DNA of 64,000 nt from positions 149,501 to 213,500 of the forward strand of contig NZ_OZ007039.1 in assembly GCF_963931675.1 (NCBI RefSeq), written 5' to 3'. The notes beneath the pieces are model-generated. The model was not told where the DNA came from, did no database searches, and saw nothing but the letters and a program-made list of their open reading frames with translations. The position numbers and the translations under genes are program-made. This DNA comes from an uncultured Alistipes sp. (lineage in GTDB: Bacteria > Bacteroidota > Bacteroidia > Bacteroidales > Rikenellaceae). Shown here piece after piece: positions 46,921 to 55,075 of this stretch (its first letter is position 1; the number at the start of each line of letters is the position of its first letter).

Positions 46921-46968
46921 CGGAGAGGCGGAGAGGCGGAGAGACGGAGAGGCGGAGAGACGGAAAGG
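46921..46968 (+). repeat. Six tandem 8-bp repeats after ugd
   Basis: Unit CGGAGAGG (variants CGGAGAGA, CGGAAAGG) six times in a row, 14 bases after the ugd stop. No gene in 46907-47164. Confidence 0.92.
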
Positions 46969-47041
46969 CGAAATGTATAAGCAGCGTAATGCAGTTTAGT
47001 GCGGCGAAACGTCCCGAAACAACGGCAATTCACTCATCTCA

Positions 47042-47070
47042 CGATCCCGGCCCATTGAGGGCCGGGATCG
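47042..47070 (+). terminator. Hairpin after ugd
   Basis: Perfect 11-bp stem (CGATCCCGGCC 47042-47052; GGCCGGGATCG 47060-47070). No T-run, so its terminator role is tentative. Confidence 0.5.
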
Positions 47071-47137
47071 CCTGTTGCGTTCCGGAAATGAACAAAACCC
47101 GCCCACAAACGACCGCTTCGAAGTTGGGAATCCGCCG

Positions 47138-47145
47138 TACTTTTG
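47138..47145 (+). promoter_or_regulatory. -7 box before the transporter vestige
   Basis: TACTTTTG, a perfect -7 box, 20 bases before the vestigial ATG; TTCG at 47117-47120 is a weak -33 candidate. Confidence 0.45.
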
Positions 47146-47164
47146 CAGCGTCAAACTTCAAATC

Positions 47165-47308
47165 ATGAACGGAAACAGCAAAACCTTCCTGCTCGTCCTG
47201 CTGGGGATGCTCACGGCATTCGGGCCCTTCGTCACGGACATCCGCCAGTTCATCGCCTCCCTCCACCGAAACACCCCTGCCGCCTCAATGCGACAGGGGT
47301 GTTCATAA
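47165..47308 (+). pseudogene. Vestige of a Bcr/CflA-type MFS efflux transporter
   Basis: A 47-codon frame opening MNGNSKTFLLVLLGMLTAFG PFVTD, which is the first transmembrane helix of Bcr/CflA drug transporters up to the conserved Asp that normally precedes MYLP. The sequence then turns into unrelated codons and stops at a hairpin. Nearly all of the expected 400 residues are missing, while the -7 box is kept. It may be expressed as a short peptide, but the simplest reading is a large internal deletion. Confidence 0.6.
47270..47303 (+). terminator. Hairpin at the end of the transporter vestige
   Basis: 10-bp stem AACACCCCTG (47270-47279) with CAGGGGTGTT (47294-47303), overlapping the vestige stop; weak T tail. 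Confidence 0.6.
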
Positions 47309-47374
47309 CACGCCGGGAATAAAAGGCCCCGGAATAACAGGTCCAACAAGTCCCCGGGAAGCGGAAAGCCGGAA

Positions 47375-47824
47375 CTACTTGCGCACCTTGACGATGATCT
47401 TGCGCACCGTGCCCTCACCGACCATCGGGGCGTGGCCGTCCTCGGGGAAGAGCACCGTGAACTGGCCCGGACGCAGCGTGTAGTAGGTCTGGGGCTCATC
47501 GTCAAAGAGCTGAATATCCTTCTCGGCGTTGAATTCCGACTGCGGCTGGCAGAGGTCCTTGCGCTCGCTCCAGCCGAAGGTCTCCGACTTTCCGGAGATC
47601 AGCACCTGGATGTCGATATACTCGTTGTGGACCTCCAGTTTGGCATCCTTCTTCAGTTTGAGCTCCCGCTCCATGACGTTGACGTAGATATCCTTGCCGT
47701 CGAGTTCGTGGATTCCCGGCTCCACCTTCGTCCAGTCGGTCGAGGCGATCCGTTCGAATGCCTTCTGCATACGCGGGTTTACACCGTAGTAAAGCGCGCT
47801 GTTTTTCAGTGAATCTAAAATCAT
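47375..47824 (-). CDS. YhcH/YjgK/YiaL family protein
   Basis: 149 residues, cupin-like fold of the YhcH (DUF386) family, linked to sugar-acid or sialic-acid metabolism and in some members a beta-galactosidase accessory role. Seen: VNVMERELK, AKLEVHNEYIDIQVLISGKE-type strand, YYTLRPGQFTVLFPEDGHAP with metal-binding His, and a C-terminal RKIIVKV. Last gene of the minus-strand operon, 34 bases after the EEP gene. Confidence 0.9.
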   Translation of the reverse strand: MILDSLKNSALYYGVNPRMQKAFERIASTDWTKVEPGIHELDGKDIYVNVMERELKLKKDAKLEVHNEYIDIQVLISGKSETFGWSERKDLCQPQSEFNAEKDIQLFDDEPQTYYTLRPGQFTVLFPEDGHAPMVGEGTVRKIIVKVRK

Positions 47825-47858
47825 AGCTCGTCTGTTTAAGTTTGTAGATGGTCGTATT

Positions 47859-49007
47859 TCAGTTTTTATCCGTCTTCTTCAGGCGCACGACAACCGGATG
47901 GTGATCCGAATATTCGACCGGCAGGGTTTCGTAAGTCACCGGTTCGAGCCCCCTGCTCAGCACGTAGTCGATGCGCAGCGTGTTGAAAAAGCCCCGGAAG
48001 GTGTGCGAATAGCCCGAACCGCAGACCCGGAAGGCATCGCGCGAACCCCGGGCCATCGTCCGATAGACGTAAGACATGGGCGTATCGTTGAAATCGCCGC
48101 AGATGATGCGCCGCGTGCGGGTCTCCCCGACCACCCGGGCGATGCTGTCGACCTGGGCGGCGCGCAGGACGCTGTTCTCACGCAGGCGTTCGACGATGCT
48201 GCGGATCTTCGTCTCGCGGGCCGTATCCGAGAGGAAGCGGTGTTCGGTGATGTATTCGTTGTCCGCGGCGTTGATGGCCGTGGAGTGGAGGTGGTTGTTG
48301 AAGACCCGCACGGTGTCGTCGCCCACCAGCACATCGGCCCACACCGACGAGGCGGGGGTCAGCAGCGTCCGCGAACGCAGGATCCGGAATTTGCTCAGGA
48401 TCGCCAGCGGCGCCTCATACATGGAGTCCGGAGCCGCCGTGCGGCCGAAACCCGCACTCTCGTACTTCTCCTCCAGCAGCGAAAACTCCTCGGACCGGGC
48501 CGCCAGCCGGGCATTGAACTCCTGCAGGCAGATGATGTCCGGATCCTGTTCGTCGATCAGCCGCAGGATGTCCTCCACGCTGCTGTGCCCGTTTTCGCCG
48601 TAGAAGCTGCGGACGTTGTAGGTCATCACCTTGAAGGTTCCGCGGTCGGAGTCCTCGGCCTCTTCATAGACGCGGCGGATGTCGGGACGCCAGAAGAGCG
48701 AGACCTTGAAGAAACCGACAGCCACGATCACGATCATCACACCGGCCCGGAGCCAGCGCCAGCGGATGATCCAGTAGAGCATCAGGATCACCGCCGCCAC
48801 ATAGGTGATCGGAGCGGCGAGCCCCAGCACGGGGAAGAACCAGACGCGCGAAGGGTTGACATGGGGCACGAAATAGGTCAGCACCAGGGTGACGGCAACC
48901 ACGAGCGAGAGGGCCGTCATCACGCCGTCGAGGAGCCAGAGTGCCCAGCTGCGGCGGCGTTTGCCTGCGGGGCGCTCCCCGTATCCGGAGTAGTATTCGG
49001 AAGCCAT
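47859..49007 (-). CDS. Membrane-anchored endonuclease/exonuclease/phosphatase family protein
   Basis: 382 residues. Three hydrophobic segments in the first 110 residues (LDGVMTALSLVVAVTLVL, VLGLAAPITYVAAVILMLYW, AGVMIVIVAVGFF), then an EEP domain with intact catalytic motifs: VMTYNVRSF, CLQEF, NNHLHS, CGDFND, RIDYVL and SDHHPV. Probably a periplasm-facing phosphoesterase. It contrasts with the degenerate EEP protein at the left of the window. Four bases after the rhomboid gene. Confidence 0.9.
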   Translation of the reverse strand: MASEYYSGYGERPAGKRRRSWALWLLDGVMTALSLVVAVTLVLTYFVPHVNPSRVWFFPVLGLAAPITYVAAVILMLYWIIRWRWLRAGVMIVIVAVGFFKVSLFWRPDIRRVYEEAEDSDRGTFKVMTYNVRSFYGENGHSSVEDILRLIDEQDPDIICLQEFNARLAARSEEFSLLEEKYESAGFGRTAAPDSMYEAPLAILSKFRILRSRTLLTPASSVWADVLVGDDTVRVFNNHLHSTAINAADNEYITEHRFLSDTARETKIRSIVERLRENSVLRAAQVDSIARVVGETRTRRIICGDFNDTPMSYVYRTMARGSRDAFRVCGSGYSHTFRGFFNTLRIDYVLSRGLEPVTYETLPVEYSDHHPVVVRLKKTDKN

Positions 49008-49010
49008 GGT

Positions 49011-49625
49011 CTAAAAGCGGATCATACCGCGGCGTTTCCACCAGTAGAGCAGCAGGAAGCCCCACAACATACCGCCCACATGGGCGAAATGGGCGACGTT
49101 GCCCACACCCCGCCAGCCGAGGAAGAGTTCGATGACGGCATAAATGATAACGAACCACTTGGCCTTCATCGGGATGGGCGGGATCAGGAGCATGATCACG
49201 GCGTTGGGGTACATCACGCCGAAGGCCAGCAGCAGTCCCATCACGGCGCCCGACGCCCCGACCAGGGCCATCGGCTGTCCGAGCCCCCAGGCGATTCCGG
49301 CCTGGATCAGCGCCGCACCCACACCGCAGGCCATGTAGTAGATCAGGAATCGCCGCGACCCGAGGTCGTATTCCAGCGTGCGGCCGAACATCCACAGGGC
49401 GAACATGTTGAAGAAGATATGTTCGAAATTGGCGTGGAGGAACATGTAGGTGACGAACTGGTAGGTATGGAACTTATACCCGAGCATCCGGGGGCCGACC
49501 TGAAGCGCCCCGAACTCATTGAGAAAACGGTAGGCTTCGGGGATCAGCGCCATCGCCATATAGACGAGCAGGTTGATGATGATCAGGTTCTTGACAACCG
49601 GAGGGGTCTGAAAATAGCGATTCAT
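49011..49625 (-). CDS. Rhomboid family intramembrane serine protease
   Basis: 204 residues, six hydrophobic segments. Catalytic Ser in GASGAVMG and His in HFAHVGGMLWGF; the loop-1 pattern FEHIFFNMFALWMFG with HxxxN-type residues is present. Cleaves transmembrane substrates in the inner membrane; target unknown. In an operon between mutL and an EEP gene. Confidence 0.92.
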   Translation of the reverse strand: MNRYFQTPPVVKNLIIINLLVYMAMALIPEAYRFLNEFGALQVGPRMLGYKFHTYQFVTYMFLHANFEHIFFNMFALWMFGRTLEYDLGSRRFLIYYMACGVGAALIQAGIAWGLGQPMALVGASGAVMGLLLAFGVMYPNAVIMLLIPPIPMKAKWFVIIYAVIELFLGWRGVGNVAHFAHVGGMLWGFLLLYWWKRRGMIRF

Positions 49626-49665
49626 TCGAGATCAATTTTTGCAAAGGTAACTTTTTTCCGCCGGA

Positions 49666-51720
49666 TTACCCCAATTTGGCACGTAAATCTTCCGGGGTAA
49701 TTTCGGCGAGGATGGTTTTGCCCGAGGGCGTGAAGCTGACGTTGCCCGTCTGGGCCAGGCGGTCGAGCAGCACCGCGGCCTCTTCGCGCGAGAGGTTCCG
49801 CATGCCGCATTTCGCACCCGAAACGGCCATCACCGCGGCAATCTTCTCGCGGCGCACGTCGGCCAGCGACACGGGCGTCGCAAAGACCTGCAGCAGATCG
49901 AACAGCAGTTGGTCCACCGAATCGGCGGGCAGGTCGGCCGGAGTTCCCTTGACCTCCACGGCCCCTGCGCCGCAAAGATCGAGGTCGAAGCCCAGGGCGG
50001 CGAACTCCACGGCATGTTCCTCCAGCAGGGCGTATTCGTCGCCCGAGAGGAGCAGCCGTTCGGGGAAGAGCAGCTGCTGGCTGACGGCCGAGCCGTGGCC
50101 CAGCATCCGGAGATACTCCTCGTAAAGGACGCGCTCACGGGCCCGGCGCACGTCGACCGCCACGAAGCGGCCGTTCAACAGTGCGACGAGGTAACCGCCC
50201 GGCAGTGGCAGCGGATCGGTGAATTCGGGTTGCGAGGCAATATCCAACCGCTGCTGTTCGAGAGTAACCGACGAGGGGATGAAGTCGAGCGAACTCTCCC
50301 CGAATCCGCCGTCTGCGGAAGGGGTTCCGAGGCCGTCGTCCGGGAGCGATCTTCCCGAGAAATCGCTTCCCGATTCGAAATCCTCGAATTCGTCGGACTC
50401 GGAGGAGGCGAGCACGCCGCCGCGCAGGAACGAAGGAATCCGGGCTCCTGCGCCCCGGAAGCCGGATGTCCCCGAAACACCCGTCCTCATCGACGGTCGT
50501 CCCGCTGCGGCGGCTCCGCCAGCTGAGGCTGCCGCATCCGCGTCACTGAAGGGGACGTCGAAACCCGTAAAATCGACATTCGGATCCGGAGCCGAAGGAT
50601 CGATGTACTCATCGCGGAAGGGGTTGTAATCGCTGTTCGACATCGCCGCAGGCTCGCTGTAGACCGCACCTTTCTGCAGGACGGGAATCTCCAGCGCCCC
50701 TTCGCGGTCGAAATCCATCATCGGAACCGCACCGGTCTTGGCCAGCGTCTCGCGCACGGCGGCATTGACGATCTGCCATACGGCCTCCTCGTCGGCAAAA
50801 CGCACCTCGGTCTTCTGCGGGTGGACATTCACGTCGATACGCGCCGGATCGATCGTCAGATAGAGGAAATAGGAGGGCTGGCAACTCTCCGGAATCAGCT
50901 TTTCGTAAGCTTTCAGGATGGCGCTCGTGAAATAGGAGATCTTGAAGAAGCGGCCGTTAACGAAGAGATACTGTTCGGTATTGCGTTTTTTGGCCGCGGC
51001 AGGCCGCCCGACAAACCCGTCGAGGCGTGCGATCGAGGTATCGGCCTCAACCTCCAGCAGATTCTGTTTGATATGGCGTCCCACCACGTCGACAATCCGC
51101 CCGGCCAGCGAGGCGGGCTGCAGGTTGTAGACCGGGGCGTCATTGGCATAGAGTTCGAAGGCCACCTGCGGGTAGCAGAGGGCGATGCGCTGGAATTCCG
51201 TGCGGATCTGCGAGGCCGACGTGGTGCTCTTGTCGAGGAAGCGGCGCCGGGCCGGGACGTTGTAGAAGAGGTTGCGCACGAAGAACTGCGATCCCACGGG
51301 ACACATCACCGGGGTCTGCCCGACGAACTGACCGCCGTTGATTTCGGTCTGCGTACCCACCTCGTCACCCTCCTGCCGCGTGCGCAGTTCGACCTGCGCC
51401 ACGGCGGCGATCGAAGCCAGGGCCTCCCCGCGGAATCCGAACGTATGCAGCGCATAGATATCCTCCACGACGCCGATCTTGCTCGTGGCGTGGCGGTCGA
51501 AGGCCATGCGGGCGTCGATGGGCGACATGCCGCAACCGTCGTCGACGATCTGGATGAGGTCCTTGCCGCCGTCGCGGAAGTTGACCTTCACCGAGCGGGC
51601 GCCCGCATCGAGCGCATTCTCCATCATCTCCTTCACCACCGAAGCCGGGCGGTTGACCACCTCTCCGGCCGCGATCTGGTTGGCGACGACTTCGGGTAAG
51701 AGTCTGATCTTGTCTGCCAT
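49666..51720 (-). CDS. mutL: DNA mismatch repair protein MutL
   Basis: 684 residues. N-terminal GHKL ATPase with ENALDAGA, DDGCGM, FGFRGEALASIA and a VNVHPQKTEVRF transducer motif; a long acidic/serine-rich linker (about 365-470); C-terminal dimerisation domain. The DQHAxxExxxxE endonuclease motif region reads VDVRRARERVLYEE, keeping Asp and Glu but not the Gln-His. Three bases after a small membrane protein gene. Confidence 0.96.
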   Translation of the reverse strand: MADKIRLLPEVVANQIAAGEVVNRPASVVKEMMENALDAGARSVKVNFRDGGKDLIQIVDDGCGMSPIDARMAFDRHATSKIGVVEDIYALHTFGFRGEALASIAAVAQVELRTRQEGDEVGTQTEINGGQFVGQTPVMCPVGSQFFVRNLFYNVPARRRFLDKSTTSASQIRTEFQRIALCYPQVAFELYANDAPVYNLQPASLAGRIVDVVGRHIKQNLLEVEADTSIARLDGFVGRPAAAKKRNTEQYLFVNGRFFKISYFTSAILKAYEKLIPESCQPSYFLYLTIDPARIDVNVHPQKTEVRFADEEAVWQIVNAAVRETLAKTGAVPMMDFDREGALEIPVLQKGAVYSEPAAMSNSDYNPFRDEYIDPSAPDPNVDFTGFDVPFSDADAAASAGGAAAAGRPSMRTGVSGTSGFRGAGARIPSFLRGGVLASSESDEFEDFESGSDFSGRSLPDDGLGTPSADGGFGESSLDFIPSSVTLEQQRLDIASQPEFTDPLPLPGGYLVALLNGRFVAVDVRRARERVLYEEYLRMLGHGSAVSQQLLFPERLLLSGDEYALLEEHAVEFAALGFDLDLCGAGAVEVKGTPADLPADSVDQLLFDLLQVFATPVSLADVRREKIAAVMAVSGAKCGMRNLSREEAAVLLDRLAQTGNVSFTPSGKTILAEITPEDLRAKLG

Positions 51721-51723
51721 TTA

Positions 51724-52134
51724 CTACTCCTGTTCCTCCTGGTAATCGTTCGGGACAACGACGATCGGCGCATAGGGGTTGAACTCCCCTTCGGCCTGCG
51801 CAGCCGGAACCGGGCGTTGCGGAGACTGCTGCAACAGCAACCCCCAGTTGGCCAGCTTCGGATAGAGCAGGTAGATGAACAGCAGCAGCAGCACCGCTGC
51901 TCCGGCGATCTTGAAAAACCGCATCCGTCCCCGATCGTCGGTTCCGGAACGCCGTGCCGCACGCGCTTCGCGCTGGGTCCGGATGTATTGTCCGGGGGTG
52001 TATTCGCGGTCCGCATCTTCGGCGCGTTCACCGCGCAGTTCGGTGCGGCGCTGTTCGCGCGCCTCCTTTTCGGGGTCGTAGTAACGCGGGATATAGTTGA
52101 ATTTGTTCGCGTGTCTTTTGAACGGGGTAAACAT
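51724..52134 (-). CDS. Single-span membrane protein of unknown function
   Basis: 136 residues: a charged N-terminal region rich in Arg/Glu (residues 20-73), one transmembrane segment about 74-93 (FKIAGAAVLLLLFIYLLYP) and a Pro/Gln-rich tail. I do not recognise a family. The ATG at 52134 (MFTPFKRHANKF) gives a sensible N-terminus. First gene of the operon with mutL, rhomboid, EEP and YhcH genes; a TATCTTTA box (minus strand, 52162-52155) lies 20 bases upstream. Confidence 0.7.
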   Translation of the reverse strand: MFTPFKRHANKFNYIPRYYDPEKEAREQRRTELRGERAEDADREYTPGQYIRTQREARAARRSGTDDRGRMRFFKIAGAAVLLLLFIYLLYPKLANWGLLLQQSPQRPVPAAQAEGEFNPYAPIVVVPNDYQEEQE

Positions 52135-52502
52135 GGTATTGTCCTCTTTTTCGGTAAAGATACGAATATCTTTGCAAATTATTGTATTTCCGGGCTGAAA
52201 AGGCGGCCATGACGATACGACAAGCCCCTCCCGAAGGAGGGGTCTTCGTGACGCCGGGTCCGGACACAAGGCCGACAAGCAAGTTCCGAGAGCCGGCATC
52301 GGCCCACAACGGCCGCCTTTTGCCGACACCTGCCGCCTCTGCCGTTTCCTCCGTCTCCTGCCGTTCCTGTCGCTCCTGCCGTCTCCGGCCGCCCCTGTTT
52401 ATCTCCTGCCGGCCCTGTTTATCTCTTGCCGGCCCTGTTTATCTCTTGCCGGCCCTGTTTATCTCCTCCGGCCCTGCCGCCTCCGGCCGGACGCAGCCGT
52501 CG
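52135..52502. other. Gap between dnaJ end and the mutL operon
   Basis: 368 bases between minus-strand genes. It contains the -7-like box for the mutL operon (52155-52162), a C/T-rich stretch (about 52330-52390) with near-repeats of CTGCCGTCTCC type, and four 20-bp tandem repeats. No gene recognised. Confidence 0.7.
52391..52469 (+). repeat. Four tandem 20-bp repeats downstream of dnaJ
   Basis: Unit GGCCCTGTTTATCTCYTGCC at 52391-52410, 52411-52430, 52431-52450 and 52451-52469, with one or two differences between copies. Confidence 0.93.
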
Positions 52503-53669
52503 CTACCGGAAGAAACTCTTCATGCGTTCGAAGATGTTCTGGTTCTTGACCGATTCGGCCCGCTGGAACGAGGGCTGGGCCGCCAACTGTTCGACCAGAC
52601 GCTTCTCTTCGGAGGTGAGTTTCGACGGGATCGTGATGTCCACGACAACCAGTTCGTCGCCGCGTCCGTATCCGTTCACGTCGGGCAGTCCCTTGCCGCC
52701 CAGTCGCAGCACCTTGCCGGCATGGGTTCCCGGGGCGATCTTGATCTTGGCACGGCCGTCCACGGTCGGGACCTCCACCGTACCGCCCAGCAGCGCCGTC
52801 GTTACGGTGATGTTCAGGTTGTGGATCAGGTCGTTGCCGTCGCGGACCAGTTCCGGATTGGGCTCCTCCTCGATGACGACCTGCAGGTCGCCGTTCACGC
52901 CGCCCTGACGCGCCGCATTACCCTTGCCGGTAACCGTGAGGACCATTCCCTCGCCCACTCCGGCCGGGATCTGGATCTCGACGACCTCCTGGCCGCGCAA
53001 CGTTCCTTCGCCCCTGCACTTGTCGCACGTCGCCGTGATCACCTTGCCCGTGCCGCCGCACGTCGGGCAGACGCCCTGGGTCTGCATCCTTCCGAAGAAG
53101 GTGTTTTCCACGCGCGTAACGTATCCCGTTCCGTTGCAGGTCGAACAGGTTGCGTAGGCATTGGCGTCCCTGGCGCCCGAGCCGCCGCACTTGTCGCACG
53201 CCACGGTCTTGTTGATCTTGAGTTTCTTGGTGACGCCCGAGGCGATCTCGGCAAGCGTCAGCCGAACGCGCACCCGGATGTCCGACCCGCGGTTGACGCG
53301 GCGCGAGCCGCCCCCCGACGAGCGGAATCCGCCGCCGAAGTGTCCGCCGAAAATATCGCCGAACTGCGAGAAGATGTCCTCCATGGAGAATCCCCCGCCG
53401 CTGAAACCTCCGAAACCTCCGGCACCGCCGCCTGCCGCGCCGCTCATTCCGGCGTGTCCGAACTGGTCGTAACGGGCCCGCTTGTCGGGATTCGACAGCA
53501 CGTCATAGGCTTCGGCGGCCTCCTTGAACTTCTCTTCGGCCTCCTTGTCCCCGGGGTTCTTGTCCGGGTGGTATTTGATCGCGGCCTTTCGGTAGGCCTT
53601 CTTGATCTCGTCGGCGTTGGCATTGCGCTCGACGCCGAGCACTTCGTAATAATCTCTCTTCTCTGCCAT
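52503..53669 (-). CDS. dnaJ: Chaperone DnaJ
   Basis: 388 residues. Hsp40 co-chaperone of DnaK. J domain with [10 protein letters not shown] (HPD), Gly/Phe-rich region, four CxxCxGxG zinc motifs ([32 protein letters not shown]) and the C-terminal substrate domains. Type I DnaJ of normal length. Five bases after grpE. Confidence 0.98.
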   Translation of the reverse strand: MAEKRDYYEVLGVERNANADEIKKAYRKAAIKYHPDKNPGDKEAEEKFKEAAEAYDVLSNPDKRARYDQFGHAGMSGAAGGGAGGFGGFSGGGFSMEDIFSQFGDIFGGHFGGGFRSSGGGSRRVNRGSDIRVRVRLTLAEIASGVTKKLKINKTVACDKCGGSGARDANAYATCSTCNGTGYVTRVENTFFGRMQTQGVCPTCGGTGKVITATCDKCRGEGTLRGQEVVEIQIPAGVGEGMVLTVTGKGNAARQGGVNGDLQVVIEEEPNPELVRDGNDLIHNLNITVTTALLGGTVEVPTVDGRAKIKIAPGTHAGKVLRLGGKGLPDVNGYGRGDELVVVDITIPSKLTSEEKRLVEQLAAQPSFQRAESVKNQNIFERMKSFFR

Positions 53670-53673
53670 GGCC

Positions 53674-54306
53674 TTACTCTCCTACGACAACCTTAGCGAA
53701 ACGCAGCACCTTGTCGCCCAGCATGTAACCCGTCTGGACGACATCGATGACCTTGCCCTTCATCTCCCCGCCGGCCGCGAACTTGGCCACCGCCTCCGCA
53801 ATGTCGGCATCGAACTCCTTCTCTTTCAGATCCATTTCGACAACACCCTTTTGCCGCAGGGCCTCGGTGAACTTCTGCGAGATGAGCTGCACGCCCTGCC
53901 GCAGGGCCTCCACGTCATCGCTCTTCTCCATGGCCGCCACGGCGCGCTGCACGTCGTCGCGCACCGGAAGCATCGCCAGCAGGACGTCGCGTCCGCCGGT
54001 CTGCACGAGGTCCATCTTCTCCTTGAGCGTGCGTTTGCGATAGTTGTCGAATTCGGCCTGCAGGCGCAGGAACTTGTCCTTCCACTCGGCCACGGCCTCC
54101 TCTACGGCCTGCGCCACGGCTTCGGGCTGTTCCGAGGAGTCGGCATCGCGGTTCACGGCGTCATCGTCTGCCATTTTGGCAGACTCTTCGGCGGCTGCAC
54201 CTGACACATTGGCATCTGAGGCCGCTCCGCCCGAAGGATTCACGCCTTCCGAGGCCGGTTTTTCATCCTCTCTAACAGCCTCATTATAAACCTTTTCCTT
54301 TTTCAT
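53674..54306 (-). CDS. grpE: Nucleotide exchange factor GrpE
   Basis: 210 residues. Releases ADP from DnaK. Acidic, disordered N-terminus (about 1-65), a long coiled coil ([25 protein letters not shown], the GrpE signature), and the C-terminal beta domain with [17 protein letters not shown]. The start at 54306 ([10 protein letters not shown]) leaves a short gap to the upstream methyltransferase. Operon grpE-dnaJ. Confidence 0.97.
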   Translation of the reverse strand: MKKEKVYNEAVREDEKPASEGVNPSGGAASDANVSGAAAEESAKMADDDAVNRDADSSEQPEAVAQAVEEAVAEWKDKFLRLQAEFDNYRKRTLKEKMDLVQTGGRDVLLAMLPVRDDVQRAVAAMEKSDDVEALRQGVQLISQKFTEALRQKGVVEMDLKEKEFDADIAEAVAKFAAGGEMKGKVIDVVQTGYMLGDKVLRFAKVVVGE

Positions 54307-54361
54307 ATCTGGTATTTTTTTCAGTTTCCGAAGGATCTTTCGCACAAATTGCATACCAACG

Positions 54362-55075
54362 CTATCCGATGATGAATATGGCCGGGCGTTTGTTCAGTTC
54401 GGGCAGCGCCATCCGGCGCCACTCCCCCACCGTCCGGGTTTCGATCCGCTCCGCGGGAGCCGTGAGGTCCGCAGCCACCGTCAGGCGCGTTTCGGGTGCC
54501 AGGGTCTGCAGGAACTGCTCCAGGAGTTTCGCATTGCGGTAGGGCGCCTCGATGAAGAGTTGCGACTGCCCTTCGCTGCGGGCCCGCCGTTCGAAGAAAC
54601 GGATGGCCTTGCCCCGCTCTGACGGCTTGACGGGCAGGTAGCCGTTGAAGGCGAACGACTGCCCGTTCAGCCCCGAAGCCATCAGGGCGAGAAGGATCGA
54701 CGAGGGCCCCACGAGCGGCACGACCCGGACTCCGCGGCGGTGGCAGGCTTCGACGACCAGCGCCCCCGGATCGGCCACGCCCGGCACACCGGCTTCGGAG
54801 ATCACCCCGGCTGAGCGTCCCTCCAGAATCGGAGCCACCAGCTCCTCGACTTCGCGCCCGGCGACCGTATGTTCGTTCAGTTCGCGGAACTCCAGCGTGT
54901 CGATCGGCCGCGCGACACCCGCTTTCGAGAGAAACCGCCGCGCCGTGCGGGTATTCTCGACGATGAAGTAGTCCAGTGCGTCCATCACCGCGCGGTTGGC
55001 GGCGGGCAGCACGTCCCAGGGTGCCGTTTCGTCCGAAATCGGGCACGGGATCAGGTAGAGGGTTCCGTAAGCCAT
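54362..55075 (-). CDS. RsmI-family SAM-dependent methyltransferase
   Basis: 237 residues of the tetrapyrrole-methylase fold. Seen: GTLYLIPCPISD, FIVENTRTARRFL, VISEAGVPGVADPGALVV and VVPLVGPSSILLALMASGLNGQSFAFNGYLP, all typical of RsmI (16S rRNA C1402 2'-O-methylation). Bacteroidetes carry more than one member, so I do not assign rsmI itself. It starts one base upstream of the murF-alr stop. Confidence 0.85.
   Translation of the reverse strand: MAYGTLYLIPCPISDETAPWDVLPAANRAVMDALDYFIVENTRTARRFLSKAGVARPIDTLEFRELNEHTVAGREVEELVAPILEGRSAGVISEAGVPGVADPGALVVEACHRRGVRVVPLVGPSSILLALMASGLNGQSFAFNGYLPVKPSERGKAIRFFERRARSEGQSQLFIEAPYRNAKLLEQFLQTLAPETRLTVAADLTAPAERIETRTVGEWRRMALPELNKRPAIFIIG

Noticed and set aside
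52391..52469. CRISPR array
   Set aside because: The 20-bp units are directly adjacent with no spacers, and no cas genes are nearby.
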